From UBA4285 sp050944355 (GTDB taxonomy: Bacteria > Bacillota > Clostridia > Lachnospirales > Lachnospiraceae): a stretch of 64,000 bases of DNA. Within the stretch, counting starts at the first letter, position 1; each line of letters begins with the position of its first letter. The position numbers and the translations under genes were made by a program. Under the pieces are notes generated by a model that saw only the letters and a list, made by a program, of their open reading frames with translations, made no database searches and had not been told where the DNA came from. Where the stretch lies: the NCBI GenBank assembly GCA_050944355.1, contig JBMNQX010000001.1:310001-374000 (forward strand), written 5' to 3'. Positions 24,480 to 33,319 of the stretch are shown here, piece by piece.

Positions 24480-25781
24480 TCAGTCTTCGTTCTCGAAACG
24501 GACTTTGATGGCATTGGCGTGAGCGGTCAGTCCCTCCGCCTCGGCAAATGTCTCGATGTCCTTGTGCATGCTCTTCAGGGCATCCCGTGAGCAGGAAATG
24601 ATGCTGGATTTCTTTAAGAAATCCTCGACCGACAGGGCCGAGAAAAATCTCGCCGTGCCGTTGGTCGGGAGTACATGATTCGGACCGGCCATGTAATCTC
24701 CCAGCGGTTCAGAGCTGTGCTCGCCCAGGAAAATCGCGCCGGCGTTGCGGATCTTTGTCATGGTGTTCCACGGATCAGCTGTCACGATTTCAAGATGTTC
24801 GGACGCGATTTCGTTGACCATGCGGATTGCCGAGTCCATATCCGGAGCGATCAGGATACATCCGTAGTTGTCAAGCGACGCGCGGATGATGTCCGCTCTG
24901 GAAAGTGTCCTGAGATACTCTTCGATTTCGTCGGACACGTCCTTTGCCAGCTTTTCAGAAGTCGTCACAAGGATGGCACTGGCGAGCTGATCGTGCTCAG
25001 CCTGTGAGAGCAGGTCGGCTGCAACATAGTGCGCGTTGGCCGTCTCGTCGGCCAGAACCTGGACTTCCGAAGGGCCTGCGACGGAGTCGATGCCGACGAA
25101 TCCGAAGACGGCCTTTTTGGCAAGAGCTACGAAAATATTGCCGGGCCCGGTGATTTTGTCGACCTTCGGGATCGACTCGGTGCCGAACGCCATCGCAGCG
25201 ATCGCCTGAGCGCCGCCGGCCTTGTAGATCGTGTCGACGCCGGCTTCATGAGCGGCGACGAGTGTTGTCGGATACACTTTGCCTTCCGCGCTGCAGGGAG
25301 TGCACATGATGATTTCATCCACACCGGCTACGCGCGCCGGGATGACATTCATGAGAACCGATGAGGGATACGCGGCTTTGCCGCCTGGAACATATACTCC
25401 GGCTCTCTCAAGCGGGGTCACGCGCTGTCCGAGGATCATGCCGTCGTCTCTTGTGACGAACCAGGATTTCTGGAGCTCATTTTCATGGAACGAGCGGATG
25501 TTGACGATGGCTTTCCGGATCACGTCGAGAAGTGCCGGATCCACCTGCCGGTAAGCCTCTTCGATTTCCTCGTCGGTGACTTTGATCGTTTCCGGCGTCA
25601 GTTCCGCCTTGTCAAATTTTTTCGTATAGGCGAAAAGTGCCTCGTCGCCTTTCGTGCGGACATTTTCCAGGATTTCTTTCACGGTACTCTCATACTGTCC
25701 GTAACTGCTCGGGCTTCTCTTTTTCAGAAGTTCCTGAATGCTCTTTTTTGATTCCTCGGTCAGTTTTAAAATCCTCATCAT
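24480..25781 (-). CDS. hisD: Histidinol dehydrogenase HisD
   Basis: HisD (433 residues) performs the last two oxidations to histidine with NAD+ and zinc. Recognisable segments are RVTPLERAGVYVPGGKAAYPSSVLMN, IDSVAGPSEVQVLAD, DLLSQAEHDQ with zinc ligands, and SEHLEIVTADPW with GDYMAGPNHVLPTNGTARF. Two adjacent ATGs lie at the start, both served by AAAGGAGAG. It lies between hisG and hisB in the operon. Confidence 0.96.
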   Translation of the reverse strand: MMRILKLTEESKKSIQELLKKRSPSSYGQYESTVKEILENVRTKGDEALFAYTKKFDKAELTPETIKVTDEEIEEAYRQVDPALLDVIRKAIVNIRSFHENELQKSWFVTRDDGMILGQRVTPLERAGVYVPGGKAAYPSSVLMNVIPARVAGVDEIIMCTPCSAEGKVYPTTLVAAHEAGVDTIYKAGGAQAIAAMAFGTESIPKVDKITGPGNIFVALAKKAVFGFVGIDSVAGPSEVQVLADETANAHYVAADLLSQAEHDQLASAILVTTSEKLAKDVSDEIEEYLRTLSRADIIRASLDNYGCILIAPDMDSAIRMVNEIASEHLEIVTADPWNTMTKIRNAGAIFLGEHSSEPLGDYMAGPNHVLPTNGTARFFSALSVEDFLKKSSIISCSRDALKSMHKDIETFAEAEGLTAHANAIKVRFENED

Positions 25782-25790
25782 GTCTCTCCT

Positions 25791-26441
25791 TTATGATTTC
25801 TGACTTTTCTGATAGTCCCGTATATCCCGGATCAGTTTCATGATCCGCTCATTTTCCATTTTCATGGAAACCTGATTCACGACGATTCTCGCGGAAAGGG
25901 GCACGATTTCTTCCAGAACCTCAAGCCCGTTTTCCCTGAGCGTCGTTCCTGTCTCGACAATGTCGACGATCACTTCGGCAAGTCCGACGATCGGGGCTAA
26001 TTCCACAGATCCGTTGAGCTTGATGATTTCAACGGTCTGATGTTTCTTGTTGTAGAAATAATCTTTTGCTATATTCGGATATTTGCTCGCCACGCGGATC
26101 AGCTCGTGGTGCTGAAGCTTTTCGGCCGCCTGTTTTGGCCCGGCCACGCACATGCGGCAGCGTCCGATTCCGAGGTCGTAGACTTCATAGAGGGCTCTGT
26201 TTTCCTCGAGGAGCGTGTCCTTGCCGACGATTCCGATGTCCGCGGCGCCGTACTCGACATATGTCGGAACGTCGGACGGCTTTGCGAGGAAGAAGCGCAG
26301 ATGCTGTTCTTCGTTCGTGAAGATCAGTTTGCGGGTGTTCGGATCCTTCATTTCTTCACAGGAGATGCCCACGTGTTCCAGAATTTCCATGGCGCTCCTG
26401 GCGAGCCGCCCTTTTGCGAGTGCAAATGTCAGATACCGCAT
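25791..26441 (-). CDS. hisG: ATP phosphoribosyltransferase catalytic subunit HisG (short form)
   Basis: This 216-residue enzyme catalyses the first step, joining ATP and PRPP. It is the short HisG that lacks the C-terminal regulatory domain and needs HisZ, encoded directly upstream. Family motifs: LTFALAKGRLA, PSDVPTYVEYGAADIGIVGKD, and the PRPP loop near ELAPIVGLAEVIVDIVETGTTLREN. Its start overlaps the end of hisZ by 13 bases, which fits coupled synthesis of the two subunits. Confidence 0.95.
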   Translation of the reverse strand: MRYLTFALAKGRLARSAMEILEHVGISCEEMKDPNTRKLIFTNEEQHLRFFLAKPSDVPTYVEYGAADIGIVGKDTLLEENRALYEVYDLGIGRCRMCVAGPKQAAEKLQHHELIRVASKYPNIAKDYFYNKKHQTVEIIKLNGSVELAPIVGLAEVIVDIVETGTTLRENGLEVLEEIVPLSARIVVNQVSMKMENERIMKLIRDIRDYQKSQKS

Positions 26442-27679
26442 CCGGCTTCTCCTTTCTTTATTTCTTCAGCGCGAAAGTGTTGTTCTTTTCCGTTCTCGCA
26501 GACATATATCCATTCATACTGCCCCTCATCGGCAGCGGCGAGAAAATCTGCGGTTTCAGAGCCGGCCTTCCGGCGCATCATGCACACGCGCTCGCCTTCC
26601 GCGCGCTTGTGGGAGGCAGAAAACAGAGCTGCCTGATAATCTTCTTTGCCGTAGATCAGCAGGATTCCGCTGCGCTTCAGCGGAATATCGATTTTCTGGC
26701 GCTGCAGCGCAGACAGCAGTCTGTCGACATTGACAGAAAATCCGATGGAAGCGCGATCGGAGCCGAACTGCCCCATCAGTCGGTCGTACCGCCCGCCGTT
26801 GATAACCGGTTCGCCCGTTCCGAATGTGAACGCGTGGAGAATAATTCCCGTGTAATACTCGTGCGAGCTCAGATCACCCAGATCAAATGACACATGATCG
26901 GCATACCCGTTCGCCGAGAGCACAGTGTAAAGATCTTTGAGGCGCCTGACAGCCGCCAGGCACTCTGGAATATCGGTCATCTTCTCGGCGCGCTCGAGCA
27001 CGTCGACGCTTCCGAACAAGGTCGGCAGCGCATTCAGCGCGTCAGTGATCGCGTCACCGATATCATGCGCGTGCAGCAGTTCTTCGACGCCGAAAAGATT
27101 TTTCTCTTCAATGAGAGATTTTAACTCTTCCGCGTCATCGCCGGAAATGCCGGCTTCCGAGAGCAGGCCTCTGAAGAACTGAACATTTCCGAGCTCCACC
27201 TGAAATTCGGTGAGCCCCACAGCCTTCATACAGTCAATCGTCATCATGACGATTTCCGCGTCGGCGTCGGTCGAATCATCGCCGATGAGTTCCGCGCCGG
27301 CCATCGTATTTTCCTTCAGGCGGCCCTGATAATATTTGCTGTCATTGACAAATGTGTTCTCGACGTAGCACAGTTTGACAGCCGTGCTGCGGTCATCAAA
27401 GTATTTGCTGGCCGAACGCGCTATGGAAGGCGTCATATCCGGCCTCAGGCACAGCGTGTGGCCATACCGGTCAAAAAATTTGAACAGTTCCGTGGTCGGC
27501 ACGGATCCCTTGTCCTTCGAAAAAACGTCAAAGAACTCAAACGTCGGCGTCTGAATGTCCGAATAACCGTAGAGGTTCAGTACGTCATGCAGTTTTTTCT
27601 CAACTTGTTCCTTTTCTGCGCATTCGATTCCGTATATATCGCGGACACCCTCCGGTGTGTGCAGAAGATCCTTTTTCAT
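26429..27679 (-). CDS. hisZ: ATP phosphoribosyltransferase regulatory subunit HisZ
   Basis: HisZ (416 residues) resembles histidyl-tRNA synthetase but acts as the histidine-sensing partner of short HisG. The N-terminus LLHTPEGVRDIYGIEC and LRPDMTPSIARSAS are class-II synthetase-like. GGRYDRLMGQFG is present near residue 300. The C-terminal part is divergent, as expected for HisZ. It is the first gene of the operon, preceded by a consensus promoter and 8-bp tandem repeats in the untranslated leader. Confidence 0.95.
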   Translation of the reverse strand: MKKDLLHTPEGVRDIYGIECAEKEQVEKKLHDVLNLYGYSDIQTPTFEFFDVFSKDKGSVPTTELFKFFDRYGHTLCLRPDMTPSIARSASKYFDDRSTAVKLCYVENTFVNDSKYYQGRLKENTMAGAELIGDDSTDADAEIVMMTIDCMKAVGLTEFQVELGNVQFFRGLLSEAGISGDDAEELKSLIEEKNLFGVEELLHAHDIGDAITDALNALPTLFGSVDVLERAEKMTDIPECLAAVRRLKDLYTVLSANGYADHVSFDLGDLSSHEYYTGIILHAFTFGTGEPVINGGRYDRLMGQFGSDRASIGFSVNVDRLLSALQRQKIDIPLKRSGILLIYGKEDYQAALFSASHKRAEGERVCMMRRKAGSETADFLAAADEGQYEWIYVCENGKEQHFRAEEIKKGEAGCGI

Positions 27680-27695
27680 ACGACAACTCCCGACA

Positions 27696-27724
27696 CTTTA
27701 ACGTGCTAACATGCTACTATGCTA
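27696..27724 (-). promoter_or_regulatory. Tandem 8-bp repeat, probable his operator
   Basis: On the minus strand TAGCATAG, TAGCATGT, TAGCACGT and TAAAGTGT follow each other at an exact 8-base period. They lie just downstream of the predicted start of transcription (near 27732). This looks like an operator for a repressor of histidine synthesis. I recall similar TTAGCAyg repeats for the TrpR-like regulator YerC/HisR of Firmicutes, but cannot verify that here. Confidence 0.7.
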
Positions 27725-27738
27725 ATGCATTCCTGTGC

Positions 27739-27767
27739 ATCCTATCATATATCCGGTACCCCGTCAA
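27739..27767 (-). promoter_or_regulatory. Histidine operon promoter
   Basis: On the minus strand TTGACG (27767-27762), a 17-base spacer, TAGGAT (27744-27739). The -35 overlaps the last bases of recU. Confidence 0.7.
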
Positions 27768-28300
27768 CCGTCCCGCTTCGACAGATCCGTCTGCAGAGCC
27801 TTGAGGTACGGAACCGGCACGGCGCCATACAGCGGGATGATATAATCTTTGTCAAGCTCATCGATCGTGAAGCTCTTCCGCCCGCCTTCTTTGCCGCGCT
27901 GCCAAAATCTGATTATATCAGAAAACGGCACATAATACAGTTTATCCCGCGCCGTAAAATATAGCAGGATAAACGAGATCCCCTGCTGCTCTTCAAACGC
28001 ACGCATGAATTCGACCTGATGCTCGTGAATGTTGTGCAGAGGAAACGTATCTGTCAAGGATTCCTTCGCGTCAAAGCACACCGGAATTCCCTGCACGGCG
28101 CCGATATAATCGACGGTGCTCTTCTGATCAAAGTACGCCAGCGTGATATGTCTTGTTTCTTTGTCGATCTTAAGAGGCTTGATGGGAGTCGGAATTTTCT
28201 GGATCAGCGCCAGTTTCTGTTCGGCATACCGCTTATTTGTGACGTTGATCAGCTCTTCGAGAGTGGACCCTCTGAGTCCTCTGGAATTCCAGGTTCCCAC
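27764..28300 (-). CDS. recU: Holliday junction resolvase RecU
   Basis: RecU (178 residues) cuts four-way DNA junctions in recombination and chromosome segregation of Firmicutes. The start WNSRGLRGSTLEELIN is diagnostic. Nuclease-fold residues are in STVDYIGAVQGIPVCFDAKES, and HQVEFMRAFEEQQGISFILLYF follows. The GTG at 28300 has AAAGGAG seven bases upstream and lies inside the end of the previous gene (52-base overlap). The penicillin-binding protein gene that often accompanies recU is absent. Confidence 0.93.
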   Translation of the reverse strand: MGTWNSRGLRGSTLEELINVTNKRYAEQKLALIQKIPTPIKPLKIDKETRHITLAYFDQKSTVDYIGAVQGIPVCFDAKESLTDTFPLHNIHEHQVEFMRAFEEQQGISFILLYFTARDKLYYVPFSDIIRFWQRGKEGGRKSFTIDELDKDYIIPLYGAVPVPYLKALQTDLSKRDG

Positions 28301-29307
28301 AGCTTTTCTCCTTTCAGCAGACGGGTGAGATCATCCGGCAGCGGGGCTGTTACGATGATGTCACTTCCTGACAAATTTTTGAGTTCGAGCCGCCAGGCAT
28401 GCAGAAACTGACGCCTCAGGCGGTAAGTCTTTTCAAGTTCCCGGTTCCAGTTCGTATCGCCGTATTTCGGGTCGCCGGCGATCGGATGCCTTGCTTCCGA
28501 GAGCTGGACGCGGATCTGATGGCTCTTTCCGGTCAGAAGGTGCACTCTCAGAAGCGTCTCTCGCTCATTTCCCGTGACCGGCAGCACGCCGATGGCGACC
28601 GGGGCCGCACCGTCAGGCGCCTGGTCTCTGTAAACCAAAGCCTTGTTTGTGCGGTGATTCTTCACGTACCACCCGGAAAGAATCTGTTCATTTTCTGATT
28701 TCCGCGCAAATCTGCCCTTCACGAGGGCGAGATAATACTTCTTCATGTCCCGCTCACGGAACTGTTCCGCCAGGTACTGCTGTCCGCGGATGGTTTTCCC
28801 GAACGCGGCGATGCCGGACGTGTTGCGGTCTAGCCGGTTGGCAGGTCCCACGCGGAATATTCCGTCTTCGCCGGCCTGAGAGCTTTTTCGCAGATACTCC
28901 CTGACGTCTGAAATCAGACAGGCGCTTGTTCTTGCGTCCGGCTGAATCAGGACGCCGGCCGGTTTGTTCACAAAGAGCAGGTCGTCATCTTCATAGAGAA
29001 TGTCCGGTTTCCGGAAAGATTTATCTGACGCGTCTGCATGCTCATGATTTTTATCGCCCGCCCAGGACGGCGAGGGATTTCCTGCCGGAGCTGCAAATTT
29101 CAAATAGGTCTCATCCGAGAACCAGATGCGGATGACGTCTCCGCTTTTCAGAACCTGTGCGCCGTCTGCCTTTCGGTCGTTTACAGTGATGTTCTTTTTG
29201 CGCAGCATCTTGTACAAAAAGGATGTTCCGGCACCCGGAAGCAGCTTTTGCAGCACTTTGTTCAGACGCTGCCCCTCGGTCTGTCCGGTTATTCTGAACT
29301 CTTTCAT
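28249..29307 (-). CDS. RluA-family pseudouridine synthase
   Basis: A 352-residue RNA pseudouridine synthase, closest in layout to RluC. The S4 domain (about 1-70) holds GTSFLYKMLRKKNITVNDRKA. A low-complexity linker with NPSPSWAGDKNHEHAD follows. The catalytic domain has FVNKPAGVLIQPD, the active-site aspartate in ANRLDRNTSG, and GKSHQIRVQLSEARHPIAGDPKYG. The target position in rRNA or tRNA cannot be told. It begins one base after the stop of the upstream membrane protein gene, without a clear ribosome site, so it probably depends on translational coupling. Confidence 0.88.
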   Translation of the reverse strand: MKEFRITGQTEGQRLNKVLQKLLPGAGTSFLYKMLRKKNITVNDRKADGAQVLKSGDVIRIWFSDETYLKFAAPAGNPSPSWAGDKNHEHADASDKSFRKPDILYEDDDLLFVNKPAGVLIQPDARTSACLISDVREYLRKSSQAGEDGIFRVGPANRLDRNTSGIAAFGKTIRGQQYLAEQFRERDMKKYYLALVKGRFARKSENEQILSGWYVKNHRTNKALVYRDQAPDGAAPVAIGVLPVTGNERETLLRVHLLTGKSHQIRVQLSEARHPIAGDPKYGDTNWNRELEKTYRLRRQFLHAWRLELKNLSGSDIIVTAPLPDDLTRLLKGEKLWEPGIPEDSEGPLSKS

Positions 29308-29308
29308 A

Positions 29309-29890
29309 TCACAGACACATAGAGCAGAGAGACTTTTTTATCTTTTCGACTCTTTCTTTGCGCAGCGGCTTTCCGCTGTTTTCCAGACTCTGCTGCAGGA
29401 ACGCGATGCGGTTCATGAACGTGCTTTTTTCCGTGTAGACATTCACGTTGACAAAGATCGAGTCGCCGTGAAGGAAGTTGCTGACCTGTTTTGTGAGGAA
29501 GTCGACGTCCATGTCCTTCATCGTCTCATAGATGCAGACGGCGGAATCAGAAATCACGACGGCCTCGGTGCCGACCGGTTTCTTCGTCGTTCCGATCACC
29601 AGATCATACAGCCGCATCAGATCCGGTGCGGTCTTGTCTGTCTGAGCGATAATTTCTTCACTTGACGGTTTCTTGGGCGCCAGCATGATCAGGTTGACGC
29701 CGAAGCGGGCGGCCGGCAGAACCATGACGATCGCCGCCACTGTGAGGATGTTCTGGTTGCTGCCCCAGATCAGAATTCCGATAATCAGGAGCGCCGCAAT
29801 AATGACGGCAAACAGGAACACATAGAACCAGGCGCGTTTCTGCCTTTCTTTGAGGTAACCGCTCTCACCCTTTTCATATTTGGTCTTCAC
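29309..29890 (-). CDS. Conserved membrane protein of unknown function
   Basis: A 193-residue protein I cannot assign. Two hydrophobic helices near residues 22-43 and 47-68 are followed by a soluble domain of about 115 residues containing VGTEAVVISDSAVCIYETMKD and HGDSIFVNVNVYTEKSTFM. The topology suggests a small membrane anchor with a cytoplasmic domain. GTG 29890 overlaps the stop of the upstream synthase (GTGA), and the next synthase starts one base after its end. It is thus embedded between two pseudouridine synthases in a translation-coupled chain. Confidence 0.75.
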   Translation of the reverse strand: MKTKYEKGESGYLKERQKRAWFYVFLFAVIIAALLIIGILIWGSNQNILTVAAIVMVLPAARFGVNLIMLAPKKPSSEEIIAQTDKTAPDLMRLYDLVIGTTKKPVGTEAVVISDSAVCIYETMKDMDVDFLTKQVSNFLHGDSIFVNVNVYTEKSTFMNRIAFLQQSLENSGKPLRKERVEKIKKSLCSMCL

Positions 29891-30642
29891 TCTCGTTCAT
29901 CCTTTCTTCGGTTCTGTGTACAGAATTTCAGTTCTCGGATTTCCTCCTCTGTGAGTCGTCTGGCGGCGCCTTCCGGGAGATTGCCAAGCGTCAGCGGACC
30001 GAAGCTCACCCGCTTCAGTGATATCACAGGGCAGCCGACGGCTTCAAACATCTTTTTGACCTGGTGGAATTTTCCCTCGTGAATCGTGACCTGCGCCGTT
30101 GAGCGGCCGGACTGTCTGTCAGTCCTCAGAATCACGAGCGCGGCGGGCGCAAAGACAAGATCCTCTTCCACTGAAATACCCCTGGCAAATGTCTGAACAT
30201 CCCTCTCATCCAGAATACCGTCTGTTTCGGCGACATAGCATTTGTCGACATGCCATGAAGGCGAGAGAAGGCGGTGCGCGAGTTCGCCGTCATTTGTCAT
30301 CAGAATGAGACCGGTCGTGTCGATGTCAAGACGCCCTGCCGGAAACAGATCCCGGCGATGTGCTTTCGGGAGAAGTTCCATCACGGTCGGGCGCTTTTTG
30401 TCCTCTGTCGCGGACAGGACACCGGCCGGTTTGTTCACCATGAAGTATTGGAAAGCTTCGTAGGGAACAGGGCGTCCGTCCAGCTCAACCGTGTCTGCGG
30501 CTGGATCGACGGCGCAGGCTGAATCTCTCACGGTTTCGCCGTCGACAGTGACTCTTTTTCTGCGGATCATCCGGCCAATGTCTTTGCGCGAAAATCCTGT
30601 CATATCCGAGATCCAGCGGTCCAGGCGTATTGTGTCTTTCAC
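29887..30642 (-). CDS. RsuA/RluB-family pseudouridine synthase
   Basis: A 251-residue enzyme with an N-terminal S4 domain (IRLDRWISDMTGFSRKDIGRMI). The RsuA-type catalytic domain has YFMVNKPAGVLSATED, the catalytic aspartate in FPAGRLDIDTTGLILMTNDG, and EGKFHQVKKMFEAVGCPVISLKR. It may modify 16S rRNA (RsuA-like) or 23S rRNA (RluB-like). GTG 30642 is chosen because GGAGG lies five bases upstream and it overlaps the preceding stop as GTGA. A longer start at 30714 would run deep into that gene. Confidence 0.88.
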   Translation of the reverse strand: MKDTIRLDRWISDMTGFSRKDIGRMIRRKRVTVDGETVRDSACAVDPAADTVELDGRPVPYEAFQYFMVNKPAGVLSATEDKKRPTVMELLPKAHRRDLFPAGRLDIDTTGLILMTNDGELAHRLLSPSWHVDKCYVAETDGILDERDVQTFARGISVEEDLVFAPAALVILRTDRQSGRSTAQVTIHEGKFHQVKKMFEAVGCPVISLKRVSFGPLTLGNLPEGAARRLTEEEIRELKFCTQNRRKDERE

Positions 30643-32024
30643 TGAAGCCTCCATCCCGGAAGGTACCGGTTTTTGATCTGGCCTCTGTTCTTTCGACCCC
30701 ATCCGAGCGGCCATCCTTCAAGTGTGATGAGTACAGTGCCGTCTGATGCTTCCTCTGTTCCGGACGTGATGGTTTCACCTTTGAGATACCGGACTACGCG
30801 TTCGTCGCCGCGCGCAAGGTCGAGACAGTTTTCATATCCCTGCCGGGGAAGAGCCATCGCAAGTGCCTCTGAGGGCTCGAAGCGGCTTTTTTTGCTTCCT
30901 TTTTTGTATTCTCCCAGGAGCAGACCGTTTCGCATGACTCTGAGTCCGCGCGTGTTTATGGGGATCTCCGGGAGAAGAAAAGCCCTGTCATCCCGGATTG
31001 TAATCCGTTCCTGCGGGATATCCATTTTGACGCCGGCCAGAAAGTCTTTCAGTTCGTCAGGAAGTTTTTCACGCCTCATGACAGGCGGAACACTGCCCGA
31101 GAAAGGCGCTTTCTCATTCTTTTGAAACAGCGCAATGAAGTGGCCCTCGGCGTCCATCACGTGAGGAAATATCCGGATGCACCGTCCGAGATGAAGAGAT
31201 GCATCGTGTGAATCGCGCACAAATCCGTGCCGAAAGCCCTCATAACTTCCCGCAGGCACGAGTGAGAGTTCCGGACGGTTATCCAGCAGAAACCGGACGG
31301 TTCCCTCATCTTCCAGTTCGTTGAACGTGCAGGTCGAATACAGCATCCAGCCCCCGGGCTTGACCATATCGGCGGCCTGAAGAACGATGCTTTTCTGCAG
31401 CGCAGAAAACTCTGCCGGCCGTTCAGGCCCCCAGGCCTTAATCAGTTTGGCGTCCTTGCGGAACATGCCCTCGCCCGAACACGGTGCGTCGACAAGTACA
31501 GCGTCAAAAAAGGTGCCCGTGTTCTGTTTTAATTTGTCAAGGGATTCGGACAGAACAACCGTGTTTCCGATTCCAAAACCCTCGATATTGCGGAGCAGAG
31601 CCCGGGTGCGGCTTATCGAGATGTCGTTTGAGACGAGAACTCCCCTGCCCTCAAGCCTCGCTCCGAGTTCCGTCGATTTGCCGCCGGGGGCGGCGCATGT
31701 GTCAAGAACCGCGTCGCCGGGTTTTACCGGCAGAAGCGAGGCCGGCGTCATGGCGCTCGGTTCCTGCAGATAATAGAGACCGGCCAGATAATACGGATCT
31801 TTGGCGGGACTGATGTCATCGCCCTCGTAGTAAAAGCCGTTCCCGATCCACGGAACACGCTTAACCGGGAACGGCGCTATCCTGGCAAATTCGTCCGGCT
31901 TTATTTTAAGCGTGTTGACCCTGAGGCCATACTTTCTCGGCGCATCAAAAGATGCCAGGTACGAATCATACTCGTCTCCCAGCATTTTTCTCATGTTTTC
32001 GCAGTATTCTTCAGGCAGATTCAT
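30639..32024 (-). CDS. RsmF/NOL1-NOP2-Sun family RNA cytosine-C5 methyltransferase
   Basis: A 461-residue SAM-dependent RNA methyltransferase. The SAM site is in VLDTCAAPGGKSTELGARL. The two catalytic cysteines are in LVDAPCSGEGMFRKD and LYSTCTFNELEDEG. The C-terminal extension (about 300-461) resembles the PUA-like RNA-binding tail of YebU/RsmF-type enzymes, which act on 16S rRNA. Its stop overlaps the next start. It is the first gene of a translation-coupled run ending in recU. Confidence 0.9.
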   Translation of the reverse strand: MNLPEEYCENMRKMLGDEYDSYLASFDAPRKYGLRVNTLKIKPDEFARIAPFPVKRVPWIGNGFYYEGDDISPAKDPYYLAGLYYLQEPSAMTPASLLPVKPGDAVLDTCAAPGGKSTELGARLEGRGVLVSNDISISRTRALLRNIEGFGIGNTVVLSESLDKLKQNTGTFFDAVLVDAPCSGEGMFRKDAKLIKAWGPERPAEFSALQKSIVLQAADMVKPGGWMLYSTCTFNELEDEGTVRFLLDNRPELSLVPAGSYEGFRHGFVRDSHDASLHLGRCIRIFPHVMDAEGHFIALFQKNEKAPFSGSVPPVMRREKLPDELKDFLAGVKMDIPQERITIRDDRAFLLPEIPINTRGLRVMRNGLLLGEYKKGSKKSRFEPSEALAMALPRQGYENCLDLARGDERVVRYLKGETITSGTEEASDGTVLITLEGWPLGWGRKNRGQIKNRYLPGWRLQ

Positions 32025-32084
32025 TTTTCAGATACTCGATCCGGCCTTGCAAAGCCGGGGCTTTTCCCCATTGCGGTCAATCAA

Positions 32085-32130
32085 CAAAAAAGGCAAAAGG
32101 AAAGAGTTTTCCTGCTTCCCTTTGCCTTTC
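32085..32130 (-). terminator. Terminator after the coiled-coil gene
   Basis: On the minus strand AAAGGCAAAGGGAA pairs with CTTTCCTTTTGCCTTT and ends in a T run. It closes the transcript that includes coaD and separates it from the methyltransferase gene. Confidence 0.75.
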
Positions 32131-32162
32131 CTTCTTGTCTTAAACGTATGCAGCCATTTCAC

Positions 32163-32792
32163 TCACTGCTGATTGTCTTCCTCGACATCTCCCGTCACAA
32201 GAGTGTCGTTGTCAGCTGTATCCTGCTGCTGCACCTCTTCGCCCTGGCCCTGATCCATCGCGCCCGAAAGCTCGCTGCGGTTGTTGACCACGACTTCCAG
32301 TTCCTTCTGCAGCCCGTTCATCAGCTCCTGATACCGGTCATTGTTCTGACGGATTGCGTGCTCGATGATGTTCTGCAGACGCGAGAGCATGTCGTCCGTG
32401 TAGTGAATAGCGCTTTCGCGGATCTGAAGCGCCTCGTTGTTGGCGTCTTCAAGAGTTTTCTGAGCTTTTGCGTTTGAGCTGTTCAGATACTGATCCGCCT
32501 TGTCGACGGCGTTCTGCATGATATTGGTCTCGTCGACCAGCTGCTGAGCCTGCTGCGCAGCTGCGTTGATGATCTGCTCGCCCTGCTGCTTTGCATCGTT
32601 GATAATCGAGTCCTTGTTCTGCAGAATCCTCTGATATTTCTTGATTTCTTCCGGCGTTCTGGCGCGCAGTTCATTTAAGTAATCGTCCAGCTGATCTTTT
32701 TCGCAAATGATCTTGTTGCTGGAAAACGGCGCCGTCTTGCAGGTGTCAAGGTACGCTTCCATATCACTGATGATTTGTTCAATTCTGCTCAT
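32163..32792 (-). CDS. Coiled-coil protein of unknown function
   Basis: A 209-residue, largely helical protein without signal peptide or membrane segment. Residues about 50-170 are rich in Gln, Ala, Asn and charged residues in heptad-like order (KQQGEQIINAAAQQAQQLV, YLNSSNAKAQKTLEDANNEA). The C-terminus is acidic and glutamine-rich. Similar proteins next to coaD are often labelled as V-type ATPase subunit H-like, but no ATPase genes are nearby, so that name is doubtful. A cytoskeletal or division-associated role, as in DivIVA-like coiled coils, is possible but unsupported. Confidence 0.75.
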   Translation of the reverse strand: MSRIEQIISDMEAYLDTCKTAPFSSNKIICEKDQLDDYLNELRARTPEEIKKYQRILQNKDSIINDAKQQGEQIINAAAQQAQQLVDETNIMQNAVDKADQYLNSSNAKAQKTLEDANNEALQIRESAIHYTDDMLSRLQNIIEHAIRQNNDRYQELMNGLQKELEVVVNNRSELSGAMDQGQGEEVQQQDTADNDTLVTGDVEEDNQQ

Positions 32793-32827
32793 AACGTTAT
32801 CTACAACCTCCGGAAGAATTCGTTTTC

Positions 32828-33319
32828 TTAAGATTGCTGTTCAATTTTATACTTTTCATAGATCTTCGGGACGACATTCGGCGGAACCAGCTGGCTGATA
32901 TCGCCGTGATACATGGCGACTTCTTTGACTCTGCTGGAACTCAGGTACGCGTACTTGAGACTTGTGCAGAGGAACAGCGTCTCGATTCCGGGGCAGATGA
33001 CCCGGTTCGTCTGAGCCATGGCAAGTTCCGACTCGAAGTCCGTAACAGCTCTCAGTCCCCGGATGATAACCGTCACATGATTCTGTTTCGCGAAATCGAC
33101 CAGAAGTCCTGAAAAGCTCATGACCTCTACGTTTGAGAGGTCTTTTGTTACTTCCTGTAACATACTAACACGTTCAGACACCGAAAACAATGGACTTTTT
33201 GCGCCGTTATTCAGCACCGCAACGATCAGATGATCGACGATCGCGGCGGACCGGCGGATTATATCCAGGTGACCGTTTGTCACCGGATCAAAGCTTCCCG
33301 GATAGATAGCTGAAGTCAT
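32828..33319 (-). CDS. coaD: Phosphopantetheine adenylyltransferase
   Basis: CoaD (163 residues) makes dephospho-CoA from phosphopantetheine and ATP. The T/NxGH nucleotidyltransferase motif is in YPGSFDPVTNGHLDII, and IIRGLRAVTDFESELAMAQTNR and YLSSSRVKEVAMYHGD are standard family sequences. Its start overlaps the rsmD stop by four bases; the rsmD-coaD pair is common in Firmicutes. Confidence 0.96.
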   Translation of the reverse strand: MTSAIYPGSFDPVTNGHLDIIRRSAAIVDHLIVAVLNNGAKSPLFSVSERVSMLQEVTKDLSNVEVMSFSGLLVDFAKQNHVTVIIRGLRAVTDFESELAMAQTNRVICPGIETLFLCTSLKYAYLSSSRVKEVAMYHGDISQLVPPNVVPKIYEKYKIEQQS

